A program made the translations under genes and the position numbers. Positions 16,708 to 25,331 of a stretch of DNA of 64,000 nt are shown in pieces (position 1 is the stretch's first letter; each line of letters starts with the position of its first letter). The notes beneath the pieces were generated by a model. That model saw only the letters and a program-made list of their open reading frames with translations, had not been told where the DNA came from and did no database searches. Source of the DNA: Frigoriglobus tundricola. GTDB taxonomy: Bacteria > Planctomycetota > Planctomycetia > Gemmatales > Gemmataceae. The stretch covers positions 9,610,001 through 9,674,000 of the forward strand of contig NZ_CP053452.2 of assembly GCF_013128195.2 (NCBI RefSeq). Direction: 5' to 3'.

Positions 16708-17772
16708 TTACTCCTTCCCGCCGAACGGGATGATCACCACCGCGGCCCGCACGTCGATCTTGTGGGGCAGCAACCCGAGTTGCACGTACCGGTCGGCGAT
16801 CGTTTGCTGCTCCGCGACCAGGGCGTCGGTGATCGGGCCGGTGTCGTAGCGGTTGCGGCGGCTCTCGGCCTTCTCGATGGCCCCGAGCGCGATTCCCGTC
16901 TGGTCCGCCAGCATCCGGTTCACCTCGCCAGGCCGCTCCTTCGCCCAGTCCTTCACCCGCGTCAGCTCGGTGAGGAACGCGCGAACGACTTCGGGCCGCT
17001 TCTCCGCGAACGCCTTCGACGCGAAGTAGTACTCGCGCCCGGTGACGTACCCGCGGCCGTCGGCGACCCGGCGCGCGCCGCCGGCCACTTCCGCCGCGGC
17101 GAGGTACGGGTCCCAGATGCTCCACGCGTCGATGCTGCCGCCCTCGAGCGCGGCCCGGGCGTCGGCCGGGGCGAGGTACACCGGCGTGACGTCGCCCACC
17201 GCGAGGCCGTTCCTCTCCAGCACGCGCACCACCATCGTGTGCGCGCTCGACCCCTTCACGAACCCGATCCGCTTGCCCTTCAGGTCGCGCGGTTCGCGGA
17301 GCGCCGAGTCGGCGCGAACGACGATCGCCGAACTTTCCGGGCTGGGCGATGATGCGGCGACGTACACGAACGGCACCCCCGCGGCCTGGGCAAACAGCGG
17401 CGGCGAATCGCCCGCGTGGCCGAGGTCTAGGCTCCCGGCATTGAGCGCCTCCAGCAGCGGCGGCCCGGCCGGGAACTCGACCCACTCGACCCGCAGCCCG
17501 TACTCCCGCGCCTTCGGTTCCAGCGCGCCGGACGCCTTCAGCAGCGAGTACGTGCCCCACTTCTGGTAGCCGATGCGAAGTGCGTCGCCGTCGGCTGAGG
17601 GATCTGACGAACCGCAACCCGCCGGGAGCGCGACCAGAATCGCCCCCAGCGCCACGAGGAGGAGCCGAGGACCCGTTCGCCGTCCGGCCGAAGCGCGGAC
17701 CGCCTCACGCCGCGTCCAGTGCCCTCGCGCCACGTTCGGAGAGGGCGACAAGCTCGCGGTGGATTTCGCCAT
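16708..17772 (-). CDS. ssuA: Aliphatic sulfonate ABC transporter substrate-binding lipoprotein
   Basis: A 354-residue NMT1/SsuA-type binding protein. The leader LLLVALGAILVALPAGCG ends in a lipobox whose Cys would be lipidated. The mature part opens LRIGYQKWGTYSLLKASG and contains the SsuA-like phrases SLDLGHAGDSPP, GKRIGFVKGSSAH, DAWSIWDPYLAAAE and GREYYFASKAFAEK. It delivers sulfonates to SsuC. From ATG 17772 the gene overlaps the preceding acyltransferase-like gene by 68 bases; an internal GTG at 17733 would reduce the overlap and keeps the whole leader. Confidence 0.93.
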   Translation of the reverse strand: MAKSTASLSPSPNVARGHWTRREAVRASAGRRTGPRLLLVALGAILVALPAGCGSSDPSADGDALRIGYQKWGTYSLLKASGALEPKAREYGLRVEWVEFPAGPPLLEALNAGSLDLGHAGDSPPLFAQAAGVPFVYVAASSPSPESSAIVVRADSALREPRDLKGKRIGFVKGSSAHTMVVRVLERNGLAVGDVTPVYLAPADARAALEGGSIDAWSIWDPYLAAAEVAGGARRVADGRGYVTGREYYFASKAFAEKRPEVVRAFLTELTRVKDWAKERPGEVNRMLADQTGIALGAIEKAESRRNRYDTGPITDALVAEQQTIADRYVQLGLLPHKIDVRAAVVIIPFGGKE

Positions 17773-18505
17773 TGAGAACCTCTTCGAGGCGGCCGAGGGC
17801 GCGGGCGACGGTGCCGCCGTCCAGCGCCCGGTGATCGTACACGACGCGCACCGGCACCCGCCCGTCGGGGCCGATGACGCCGTAGTTCAGCGTGGTGGTC
17901 AGCGGCGAGAGCGGGTGTAGGGACTCGGCCCCGAGGCCGGAATATACGCTCACGCCGAAGGTGCCCAGGAACTCCGCCTTGCGGCTCCCGCGGACGTTCA
18001 GCAGGTACCACCACAAGAAGCGGCGGAGCGGCCGCGGCACCCGGTAGAAGCGGAGGGCGAACCCGAACGCCGTGGGGACGGGGGTTTCCTTGTGCCAGCG
18101 GAGCGCTGCTTCGAGTTCGGGTAGCGGGGTCGCGTCCGGGCGCGGCAGGTGGGCGAAGAACACCCCCGCCTCGCGCCCGAACTGCCGCTCCACGGCCACC
18201 GACGCGATGCTGTCCGCGTGCTGATAGAGCCGCGCCCACGGATGGGCCAGGTACGCCCGCCTCAGTTCGGGCACCTCCCGAGCGACCAGCGCGTAGGCCT
18301 TCGTGAACAGCGCGCACCACCCCACGCGCGCCGGCAGAGCCTCGCGGAGCGACGCGATCCGGCTCACATCGACGACCCGCTGGACCGGGACCGTCGGCAC
18401 CTTGTGCGCGAAGTGAACCAGGTCGCACACGATGCGCCGGGGCACCGAGAGCGGGATCGAGAACGAGCCGGGGCGGTCGGCGACGGAGCGGGCGGTGTCG
18501 GGCAT
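17705..18505 (-). CDS. CAT/E2-fold acyltransferase-like protein
   Basis: A 266-residue protein of the chloramphenicol acetyltransferase / 2-oxoacid dehydrogenase E2 catalytic fold. The key evidence is the C-terminal TTTLNYGVIGPDGRVPVRVVYDHRALDGG, whose DHRALDG corresponds to the catalytic His-x3-Asp-Gly of E2 enzymes. The N-terminal half contains SVPRRIVCDLVHFAHKVPTV and ALFTKAYALVAREVPELRRAY. There is no lipoyl domain, so it is a free-standing acyltransferase. ATG 18505 is chosen; it lies 14 bases after the SDR stop, within the sulfonate operon. The acyl donor and acceptor are unknown. Confidence 0.75.
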   Translation of the reverse strand: MPDTARSVADRPGSFSIPLSVPRRIVCDLVHFAHKVPTVPVQRVVDVSRIASLREALPARVGWCALFTKAYALVAREVPELRRAYLAHPWARLYQHADSIASVAVERQFGREAGVFFAHLPRPDATPLPELEAALRWHKETPVPTAFGFALRFYRVPRPLRRFLWWYLLNVRGSRKAEFLGTFGVSVYSGLGAESLHPLSPLTTTLNYGVIGPDGRVPVRVVYDHRALDGGTVARALGRLEEVLNGEIHRELVALSERGARALDAA

Positions 18506-18519
18506 GAATCCACGTGCGG

Positions 18520-19326
18520 TTAGCGGCTGAGGAGGCCGGCGTCGAGGACGAACTGCGACCCGGTGATGAATCGCGCCTGGTCGGACGCCAGGAACACGAC
18601 CGCGGCGGCCACGTCCTCGGGTTCCACCCACGGCACCGGGAGCAGGTTCCCGGCCGACCGCTCGGCGACCTCGATCGGCGTCAGCCCTTCGAGGGCCGCC
18701 AGGCCGTCGTTCATCGGCGTGTTCACCCCGGTCGGGTGAATCGAGATCACGCGGACGTTGTGCGGGGCGAGTTCAATGGCCCACGACTTCGTTAAGCCCA
18801 CCAGCCCCCACTTCGACGCGACGTAGTGCGAGAGTCGGGCGCCGCCGCGGAGGCCCATCACCGACGAGTTGTTGATTATGACGCCGCTCTTCTGCGCGAT
18901 CAGGTGCGGGATCACGCGCCGGGCCACCAGCCACGCGCCCTTCAGGTTGATGTCGAGCATCGCGTCCCACGCGGCCTCTTCGAGTTCGTGGACGAGGGCG
19001 TACCCGCAAATGCCCGCGTTGTTGAACAGCACGTCGATCCGGCCGAGTCGCTCGACGGTCGATTCCACCGCGGCGCTCACGGCCGCGTCGTCGCGCACGT
19101 CGGCCGCGAACGCCAGACAGCTCACGCCGAGCGCCCGGCACTCGTCCACCAGCGAATCGAGGTCGTGTGCCGCGCCGAGCGCGTAGCCCGGGTACGCCAG
19201 CGGCTTCGCCACATCGAGCGCGGCGATGTGAACGCCTTCGCGGGCCAGTGCAAGAGCCGCCGCTCGGCCCTGGCCGTGCGCCGCGCCAGTCACGAGCGCC
19301 ACCTTCCCCTTCAGCCCGGTGCTCAT
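18520..19326 (-). CDS. Short-chain dehydrogenase, mycofactocin-coupled type
   Basis: A 268-residue SDR with nucleotide-binding TGAAHGQGRAAALALA, structural FNNAG and catalytic Ser with the YVASK motif. The loop after the second strand is enlarged (ALDVAKPLAYPGYALGAAHDLDSLVDECRALG), and HGQGR replaces the common GIGR. Both are characteristic of the mycofactocin-associated SDR group, whose NAD cofactor is not freely exchanged. It probably oxidises an alcohol or reduces an aldehyde or ketone related to the organosulfur substrate. Its ATG overlaps the AhpD-like stop as ATGA. No mycofactocin biosynthesis genes are seen in the window. Confidence 0.85.
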   Translation of the reverse strand: MSTGLKGKVALVTGAAHGQGRAAALALAREGVHIAALDVAKPLAYPGYALGAAHDLDSLVDECRALGVSCLAFAADVRDDAAVSAAVESTVERLGRIDVLFNNAGICGYALVHELEEAAWDAMLDINLKGAWLVARRVIPHLIAQKSGVIINNSSVMGLRGGARLSHYVASKWGLVGLTKSWAIELAPHNVRVISIHPTGVNTPMNDGLAALEGLTPIEVAERSAGNLLPVPWVEPEDVAAAVVFLASDQARFITGSQFVLDAGLLSR

Positions 19327-19907
19327 GTCGCCTCCCTGCGGAACGGGAACAGGTACTCGTCCAGATCGACCTTCAGCGCGTTGTTGAACACGTTCGTGGC
19401 AATCATCAGCCCGCCGAACGCGGTGAGCGCGACCGCCTGTTCGGCGGTGAGGCCGTGAGTCGCGGCGTCGAACACCTCGTCAGGAACCGCATTGGCGTCG
19501 CGGGCGAGCTGGCGGCCGAACTCGACCAGCGCCCGCTCGCGGTCGTTCAGCCGGAGGTCGTCCGGGTCCTCGCCGCCCTCGATCAGCCACCGGCGGAAGA
19601 ATGTGGAGCAGATCAGGCAGTCGGTCTGCGCGGAGATCGCGAACGCGAAAAGAGTCGTCGCGCGCTTGCCGAGCGCCGCCACCACTTCGGCGTGCAGGTC
19701 GTACCACCGCATCAGCGCGAAGAGCGCGGGGGGCGAGTGCGCCAGGGTCCGCTTCATGTTGGTGGCGCGGCCGTGACTGGCGATCTGCTCGTCGAGGAGC
19801 TTCCGCGCCCGCGGTCCCGTGTCTTCGGCGTTCGACGGGGGGATGCGTGCCAAGACCAGCCTCCGTGTCGAACGGGACGCGAACCTGACTGAGTAATCTT
19901 CGCGCAC
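19323..19907 (-). CDS. Carboxymuconolactone decarboxylase/AhpD-like protein
   Basis: A 194-residue all-helical AhpD-like protein. The diagnostic segment is TLFAFAISAQTDCLICSTFFRRWLIEGG, with the CxxC (CLIC) redox pair followed by a conserved helix. The second half, with DRERALVEFGRQLARDANAVPDEVF and TAEQAVALTAFGGLMIATNVFNNAL, is also typical. Such proteins act as peroxidase partners or as decarboxylases; the CxxC favours a redox role. It is the first gene of the minus-strand operon; the start used is a GTG at 19907 and an internal start is possible. Confidence 0.87.
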   Translation of the reverse strand: MREDYSVRFASRSTRRLVLARIPPSNAEDTGPRARKLLDEQIASHGRATNMKRTLAHSPPALFALMRWYDLHAEVVAALGKRATTLFAFAISAQTDCLICSTFFRRWLIEGGEDPDDLRLNDRERALVEFGRQLARDANAVPDEVFDAATHGLTAEQAVALTAFGGLMIATNVFNNALKVDLDEYLFPFRREAT

Positions 19908-20118
19908 GCCGAATCTCGCCCGCGGCGCGTTGACCGTGTGAGATCAGGCAGGTAGATTACAAACGCGATGAACATAATGAACTATACTTCAGGACGGTGT
20001 CAATAGCCTGCCCGCGATAGAGTTTCGACGGACTCCCACTCCGTCACCTCGTGACTGTCCCGCGCCAGCGTACTGCCGGCGCGATGGCCTCGATACTGCC
20101 CCAAAAGGAGAGTGTGCG
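19908..20118. promoter_or_regulatory. Divergent promoter region of the sulfonate operon and an esterase
   Basis: The 210 bases between divergent genes contain an AT-rich patch at about 19945-19995 (including ATTACAAACGCGATGAACATAA-like sequence and AACTATACTT) in an otherwise GC-rich background. Both transcripts are expected to start here. No dyad matching the Rrf2 operator at 10931 was found. Confidence 0.45.
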
Positions 20119-20988
20119 ATGACGTGGTTGAACCGTTCGCTGTTCGCGCTCGCGGTCGTTGTGGCCGCGGCCCTCCCGGTGACCGCCGAGGACAAGAAGC
20201 CCGTCCCCGCCCCCGCGCCGGCAGCGCCGGCCGCGGCGGGCGCCGAGGTCGAGGTGGTGAAGGATCTGGCCTACGCCGGTACCACCGACGAGCGTCAGAA
20301 GCTCGACCTGTACCTGCCGAAGGGTAAGAAGGACTACCCGCTGGTGCTGTTCCTGCACGGCGGCGGGTTCTCCAAGGGCGACCGCAAGGACGCCGCCACG
20401 TTCGGCGACACGCTCGCCAAGCAGGGCATCGGGGTCGCGGCAGTCGGCTACCGGCTGTTCCCGGAGGCCAAGCACCCGCAGCAGGTGCAGGACGCCGCCA
20501 AGGCGTTCGCGTGGCTCAAGTCGAACGCCGCCACTCGCGGGTGGCGCGCCGACGCGCTGTTCGTCTCCGGGCACTCCGCCGGCGGACACCTCGCGGCGCT
20601 GCTCGGCACCGACGAGCAGTACCTCAAGGCTGAAAAGCTCGCCCTGAGCGACGTACGCGGCGTCATCGCGCTGAGCGGTGCGTACGTGGTCCCGGACGCG
20701 CGCAAGGACGTCTTCGGCGACGAGGCCGCCCGCAAGGCCGCGTCCCCGCTCACACACGTCAAGGCCGGGCTGCCGGGGTTCTTGCTGGTCTACGCCGACA
20801 AGGACTCTCCCGGCCGCGACGCGCTCTCGAAGGAGTTCGCCGCCGCGCTGCTGCGGGTCAAGGTGGAGGTTCAGGTGATCGAGGCCAAGGACCGCGAGCA
20901 CGGCACGCTGTTCACCAAGATCACGGCCGGTGACCCGACCGGGGACGCGGTGGTCGCGTTCGTCCGGACGCACAGCGGGAAGAAGTGA
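20119..20988 (+). CDS. Exported alpha/beta-hydrolase (esterase/lipase family)
   Basis: A 289-residue hydrolase with signal peptide FALAVVVAAALPVTA and a Pro/Ala linker. The oxyanion motif HGGGF (His80) and nucleophile elbow GHSAGG (Ser153) place it in the BD-FAE/hormone-sensitive-lipase-like carboxylesterases. The acid is probably the Asp in YADKDSPG, and the His is in KDREHGTLF near the C-terminus. GGAG is eight bases before the ATG. A hairpin terminator follows. Expected role: hydrolysis of short acyl or feruloyl-type esters outside the cytoplasm. Confidence 0.92.
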   Translation: MTWLNRSLFALAVVVAAALPVTAEDKKPVPAPAPAAPAAAGAEVEVVKDLAYAGTTDERQKLDLYLPKGKKDYPLVLFLHGGGFSKGDRKDAATFGDTLAKQGIGVAAVGYRLFPEAKHPQQVQDAAKAFAWLKSNAATRGWRADALFVSGHSAGGHLAALLGTDEQYLKAEKLALSDVRGVIALSGAYVVPDARKDVFGDEAARKAASPLTHVKAGLPGFLLVYADKDSPGRDALSKEFAAALLRVKVEVQVIEAKDREHGTLFTKITAGDPTGDAVVAFVRTHSGKK

Positions 20989-21021
20989 CCCTCCTTCCGG
21001 CTGTGCGCTCGCACCGCCGGC

Positions 21022-21051
21022 GCGCCGGGTGAAGGAGAGAGCACCCGGCGC
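21022..21051 (+). terminator. Hairpin terminator, GGAGAGA-loop type
   Basis: GCGCCGGGTG pairs with CACCCGGCGC around a ten-base loop containing GGAGAGA, 34 bases past the esterase stop. A near-identical element follows the DUF1501 gene at 28984-29010, with the same GGAGAGA in its loop. Confidence 0.7.
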
Positions 21052-21217
21052 GGCGATGATTCCCTGATCACTGTCCGGGCCGGCGAGGAGAGCGCCGGCC
21101 GGGCGGTGCGAGCGCGTTTTACCGTTTTTGGAACGCTCGATGTGGACGGTCGCGAGCGCGATCGGCTCGGGGAGACAGCCGACCGCTGATTCGAGTGGAA
21201 TTCAAGAGGACTTAGAG

Positions 21218-21427
21218 ATGGTCGCGCCAGTCGTGCTTTCGGATGTCGCGCGACGCGCGGTCCTCGGCGGGGACGCGGAGTCGCTTGCCGCACGGCTGAC
21301 GCGGGCCGCGTATGAGGTGGCACTGCGCCACGGTCCGGACCGGCCGTTCACCGAACTGGAACTCGCGCTGTGGCGAGAGATCAGGGCGATCGTTCTGGGC
21401 GCAACGGACCCGTTGCAGGCGGTGTGA
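21218..21427 (+). CDS. Small hypothetical protein
   Basis: A 69-residue protein starting MVAPVVLSDVARRAVLGGD, predicted largely helical (ESLAARLTRAAYEVALRH, then FTELELALWREIRAIVLG). The ATG at 21218 has GAGGAC about eight bases upstream; an earlier in-frame ATG gives an improbable leader. No family is recognised. Confidence 0.55.
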   Translation: MVAPVVLSDVARRAVLGGDAESLAARLTRAAYEVALRHGPDRPFTELELALWREIRAIVLGATDPLQAV

Positions 21428-21648
21428 CCGCGGGCGCCGGCGGGGTTCCTTTCGTGGTGCGGACCGTTCCGCTCGTCCGCGCCGACCTCGGCGCGGACAT
21501 GGACGAGCTTGCGTTGGCTTCGGCACGAGCCGGTGGCCGACTAACGGCCGAGTGACCTAGCACAGGTGACTCGGATCTTCATGGTTCTGCTCGAGCCGAG
21601 GGTTCGGCCCGAGTGGGCCGCTACCAAACCCGCCGGACAGGTTTCCGA

Positions 21649-22707
21649 ATGAGCATCGCCGTCCGCGACGTGACGAAGCGATTCGGGGCGTTCGCGGCAC
21701 TTGACCGCGTCAGCGTGGACATCTCCGAAGGCGAGTTGCTCGCTCTGCTCGGTCCGTCCGGGTCCGGGAAGACGACGCTGCTCCGCGTCATCGCCGGTCT
21801 GGAACGTCCGGACGCCGGTGCGGTGTTGATCAAAGACGACGACGTCACCCGCACGTCCGCCCGCGACCGGAACGTCGGATTCGTTTTTCAGCATTACGCG
21901 CTGTTCCGGCACATGACCGTGTTCGAGAACGTCGCGTTCGGGTTGCGCGTGCGGAACTGGTGCGCTGGGGACGTGCGGGCACGGGTCGAGGAGCTGCTCG
22001 CGCTGGTGCGACTCGGCGAACTCGGCGGGCGCTACCCGGGCGAGTTGTCCGGCGGGCAGCGTCAACGGGTGGCGCTGGCCCGCGCGCTTGCCGCCCGGCC
22101 GCGGGTCCTGCTCCTCGACGAGCCTTTCGGCGCGCTGGACGCCAAGGTCCGCGCCGAGCTACGCGTCTGGCTCCGGCGGCTGCACGACGAGCACCCGGTG
22201 ACCACGGTGTTCGTCACCCACGACCAGGAGGAAGCGTTCGAGGTGGCCGATCGCGTGGTCATCATGAGCCGGGGCCGCGTGGAACAGGAGGGGACGCCGG
22301 TCGAGGTGTTCGAGCACCCCGCGAACCCGTTCGTGATGGACTTCCTCGGGCATGTGAACGTGTTCCACGGCCGCGTTCACAACGGCAAGGCGGTGGTGGG
22401 CGAGGTCGAGTTCGACTGCCCCGGGTCCGAAGGACAAACGCCCGGCCCGGCCCGCGTGTACGTCCGCCCGCACGAACTCGGTCTGGCCGTGGACCGAAAC
22501 GGCGAGCCGGCGCTCGCGGCCGAGGTGATTCATGTGATCCCTGCGGGATCGGTGACGCGGGTGCTGGTGCGCGTTCCGGGGATCGAGGAACCGGTGGGCG
22601 TCGCTCTTCCGCAGGAGCGGTTCGCGGAACTGGTACTCCAGAAAGGCGCCACCGTGTTCATCACGCCGCGCCGGGTCCGCGTGTTCGCCGGGGACTACGT
22701 TATCTGA
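21649..22707 (+). CDS. cysA: Sulfate/thiosulfate-type ABC transporter ATP-binding protein
   Basis: A 352-residue ABC ATPase from ATG 21649 ([20 protein letters not shown]). Walker A is GPSGSGKTT (35-43), the Q-loop [14 protein letters not shown], the signature [15 protein letters not shown], Walker [13 protein letters not shown] and switch VTHDQEEA. The C-terminal part has the family phrases [25 protein letters not shown] and [10 protein letters not shown] of CysA/TOBE-like domains. It would energise sulfate or thiosulfate import, but its permeases CysT/CysW and a binding protein are not adjacent. It is followed after 20 bases by a DUF1684 gene. A second sulfur-related transporter gene near the ssu operon fits a sulfur-supply neighbourhood. 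Confidence 0.9.
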   Translation: MSIAVRDVTKRFGAFAALDRVSVDISEGELLALLGPSGSGKTTLLRVIAGLERPDAGAVLIKDDDVTRTSARDRNVGFVFQHYALFRHMTVFENVAFGLRVRNWCAGDVRARVEELLALVRLGELGGRYPGELSGGQRQRVALARALAARPRVLLLDEPFGALDAKVRAELRVWLRRLHDEHPVTTVFVTHDQEEAFEVADRVVIMSRGRVEQEGTPVEVFEHPANPFVMDFLGHVNVFHGRVHNGKAVVGEVEFDCPGSEGQTPGPARVYVRPHELGLAVDRNGEPALAAEVIHVIPAGSVTRVLVRVPGIEEPVGVALPQERFAELVLQKGATVFITPRRVRVFAGDYVI

Positions 22708-22727
22708 CACCCAACACGGAGTGCGCA

Positions 22728-23630
22728 ATGAGAACATCCTCGCTCGTCGCCCTTGTCCTCGCCTCCCTTGCAACGGCGCAGCCGTCGCAGCCCCCGTCTT
22801 ATCCGGAGCAGATCCAGAAGTGGCGCGCGACGCGGGAAGAAAAGCTGCGCGCGGAGAACGGCTGGCTGAGCCTCGCCGGCCGCTTCCCGCTGAAGGACGG
22901 CGCGAACACGTTCGGCACCGGCAGCAAGAACGACATCGTGTTCCCCGCCGCGCTCAACGGGACCGGCCCAGAGCGGTTGGGCACCCTCCACGTCGATACC
23001 GCGGCCAAGCAGGTCACACTGAAACTGGCCGAGGGCGTGTCGATGGTCAGCGGGGACAAGTCCTTCAGCGGCGAGCGGGTTCTCGGTACGAACCCCGACA
23101 AGCGGGACTGGGTCGGGCTCGAACGGCTCAGCATGCACGTCATCGAGCGCGACGGCAAGTACGTCCTGCGCCTGGCCGACAGCAAGTCGCCGGTGCGGAA
23201 AAACTTCGCCGGGTGCGTCTGGTACGCGCCCGATGAGGCGTTCAAGGTCGAGGCCAAGTTCTTGCCCTACCCCGAGGGCAAGGCGCTCTCCATTATGAAC
23301 GTGATCGACGAGGTCTCCAAGCAGCCGTGCCCCGGGTACGCGGAGTTCAAGCTCAAGGGTGAGGTGTATAAACTGGACGCGATCAAGGAGGGCGACGGGC
23401 TGTTCTTCGTGTTCCGCGACGACACGGCGGGCGACACCACCTACAAGCCGGGCCGCTTCCTGACCATCGAGAAGCAACCACAGGCGAACGAAACGTTCAC
23501 GCTGGACTTCAACAAGGCGTACAACCCGCCGTGTGCGTTTTCCGAGTACACGACCTGCCCGCTGCCGCCACGTCAGAACGTGCTGAAAGTTCGCATCGAA
23601 GCCGGTGAGAAGTACCGCGAGAAGCGTTGA
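22728..23630 (+). CDS. DUF1684 domain protein, exported
   Basis: A 300-residue protein with signal peptide MRTSSLVALVLASLATAQ. The DUF1684 core is clear: WRATREEKLRAENGWLSLAGRFPLKDGANTFG near the N-terminus and DFNKAYNPPCAFSEYTTCPLPPRQN near the C-terminus. DUF1684 proteins are widespread but functionally uncharacterised. It starts 20 bases after cysA and is probably in the same transcript. Confidence 0.92.
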   Translation: MRTSSLVALVLASLATAQPSQPPSYPEQIQKWRATREEKLRAENGWLSLAGRFPLKDGANTFGTGSKNDIVFPAALNGTGPERLGTLHVDTAAKQVTLKLAEGVSMVSGDKSFSGERVLGTNPDKRDWVGLERLSMHVIERDGKYVLRLADSKSPVRKNFAGCVWYAPDEAFKVEAKFLPYPEGKALSIMNVIDEVSKQPCPGYAEFKLKGEVYKLDAIKEGDGLFFVFRDDTAGDTTYKPGRFLTIEKQPQANETFTLDFNKAYNPPCAFSEYTTCPLPPRQNVLKVRIEAGEKYREKR

Positions 23631-23655
23631 AATCGCCGGCCACCCGGTCGCGCCG

Positions 23656-24819
23656 TCAGTTCAGCTTCTCGCGGAGGCTCAGCAGGCGTTCGCCCGCTCC
23701 GTGGAGCGCCTCGTCCTTCTTCGCGAACATGAACCGCACCAGTTTCCGCCCCCGTTCCTTCGGGTCGTGGAAGCTGCTCCCCGGCACGCCCGCGACACCC
23801 ACCGACTCGATCATCCGCCGCACGAACGACACGTCATCGACTTCGCTCAGCGCCGAGAAGTCGGCCATCACGTAGTACGCGCCGTCCGGCGGGCGCACCG
23901 CGAACCCCGCCCGCTCCAGGTACGGCAGGAACAGGTCGCGGCGGTGCCGGTAGTGGTCGCGTAGCCCGTCGAAGTAGCTTTGCGGCAGAGCCATGGCGAC
24001 CGCCCCGGCCACCTGAAGCGGGTGCGGCGCGCCGACCGTCAGGAAGTCGTGCGCCTTCCGGATGCCCGCGGTGATGGCCTCTGGCGCTACGCAGTAACCC
24101 AACCGCCACCCCGTCGCACTGAACGTTTTCGACAGCCCGCTGATGGTCACCGTGCGCTCGGCCATGCCCGGCAGTGTGGCGATACTGACGTGCGGCCGGT
24201 CCGTGAAGTTAATGTACTCGTAAATCTCGTCGGAGATGGCGACCGCGTCGAACTCGCGGCACAGGCCCGCGATCACGTCGAGTTCGGCGCGGGTGAACAC
24301 TTTGCCCGTCGGGTTGTTCGGCGTGTTGATGATGACCGCCTTCGTGCGCGGCGAGAACGCGGCCCGCAGCTCGTCTGGGTCGAACGACCAGTCCGGGGCG
24401 CGGAGCGGCACCCACTTCGGCGTGGCCCCGGTGAGTTTCGCGTCCGGGCCGTAGTTCTCGTAGAAGGGCTGGAAGATCACCACTTCGTCGCCCGGATCGA
24501 TCAGCGCGAGCATGGTCGCCATCATGCATTCGGTCGCGCCGCAACAGACGGTGACGTGCGCATCGGCGTCGGCCCAATCCAGGCCGTTGAACGCGCGCAT
24601 CTTGGCCGCGATCGCCTGTCGCAGGCTCGCGATGCCCCACGTCACCGCGTACTGGTTGAAGCCGTCGCGGATCGCCCGGCACGCGGCCTCTTTCACCTCT
24701 TCGGGCGGGTCGAAGTCGGGCATCCCCTGGCCGAGGTTGATGGCCCCGTACCGCTGCGCGATCCGGCTGGTTTCGCGGATCACCGATTCGGAAAAGTGCT
24801 GAACGCGGTTCGCGAGCAT
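23656..24819 (-). CDS. Class I/II PLP-dependent aminotransferase
   Basis: A 387-residue fold-type I aminotransferase. The N-terminus reads GAINLGQGMPDFDPPEEVKEAA. Substrate and PLP contacts are seen in GATECMMATMLALIDPGDEV, INTPNNPTGKV and SDEIYEYI. The Schiff-base Lys is in SGLSKTFSATGWRLGY, and the substrate carboxylate Arg is in RKLVRFMFAK. The NLGQGMPDF/PGDEVIIFQPFYENY pattern is close to kynurenine/glutamine transaminase and methionine aminotransferase. The specific amino acid cannot be read from sequence. Confidence 0.92.
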   Translation of the reverse strand: MLANRVQHFSESVIRETSRIAQRYGAINLGQGMPDFDPPEEVKEAACRAIRDGFNQYAVTWGIASLRQAIAAKMRAFNGLDWADADAHVTVCCGATECMMATMLALIDPGDEVVIFQPFYENYGPDAKLTGATPKWVPLRAPDWSFDPDELRAAFSPRTKAVIINTPNNPTGKVFTRAELDVIAGLCREFDAVAISDEIYEYINFTDRPHVSIATLPGMAERTVTISGLSKTFSATGWRLGYCVAPEAITAGIRKAHDFLTVGAPHPLQVAGAVAMALPQSYFDGLRDHYRHRRDLFLPYLERAGFAVRPPDGAYYVMADFSALSEVDDVSFVRRMIESVGVAGVPGSSFHDPKERGRKLVRFMFAKKDEALHGAGERLLSLREKLN

Positions 24820-25331
24820 GGCGGCCTTCGTGTGGAAAAGAGCGGGAATTGCAGTGGTTCGCGCGTCCCGGCCGACATCATATCGGCATCCAGCGGGCGG
24901 AAGCTGACGAAGTGGGGCGCGGCGCGGGCAAAGAAAGGGAGTTCCCTCTTGCTAAAGATCACCTCGGACAGCAATATACTCATCAACTGATCCCGACGCG
25001 AGTCCTTCAGGGGGATTCGCTCAGTCGGTAAACCGCACGGGTTGTGTCGTCCGAGCGATTCAGGGTCGCGCGGACGGCGAATCGTACAACTCGCTGCGGC
25101 CGGGTCGCGTCCGAGATTCACCTCCTCCACACGGTCCGCACGTCGCGGCCGGTCTACTCTCCACCCCGCACGTTGCGGTCGTGTTTGCTTTCGCCCTCCT
25201 CCCTCGGTCCTCGTGGCCGGGTTTCGTTTCGCCGCCGGGCGGTCTGGTGGCCTTTTCGTTACGACTCTGCGCCGGAGCCGAGGGGCCTCCGCGCACCGGG
25301 GTCGATGGTTAACGCTCTTGGGGGTCCGTAC
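24820..25331. other. Intergenic region between divergent genes
   Basis: About 510 bases; no coding frame is supported. It contains an AT-richer segment near 24940-25000 that could be the aminotransferase promoter, and it should hold the promoter of the DUF1559 gene. Nothing else stands out. Confidence 0.4.
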
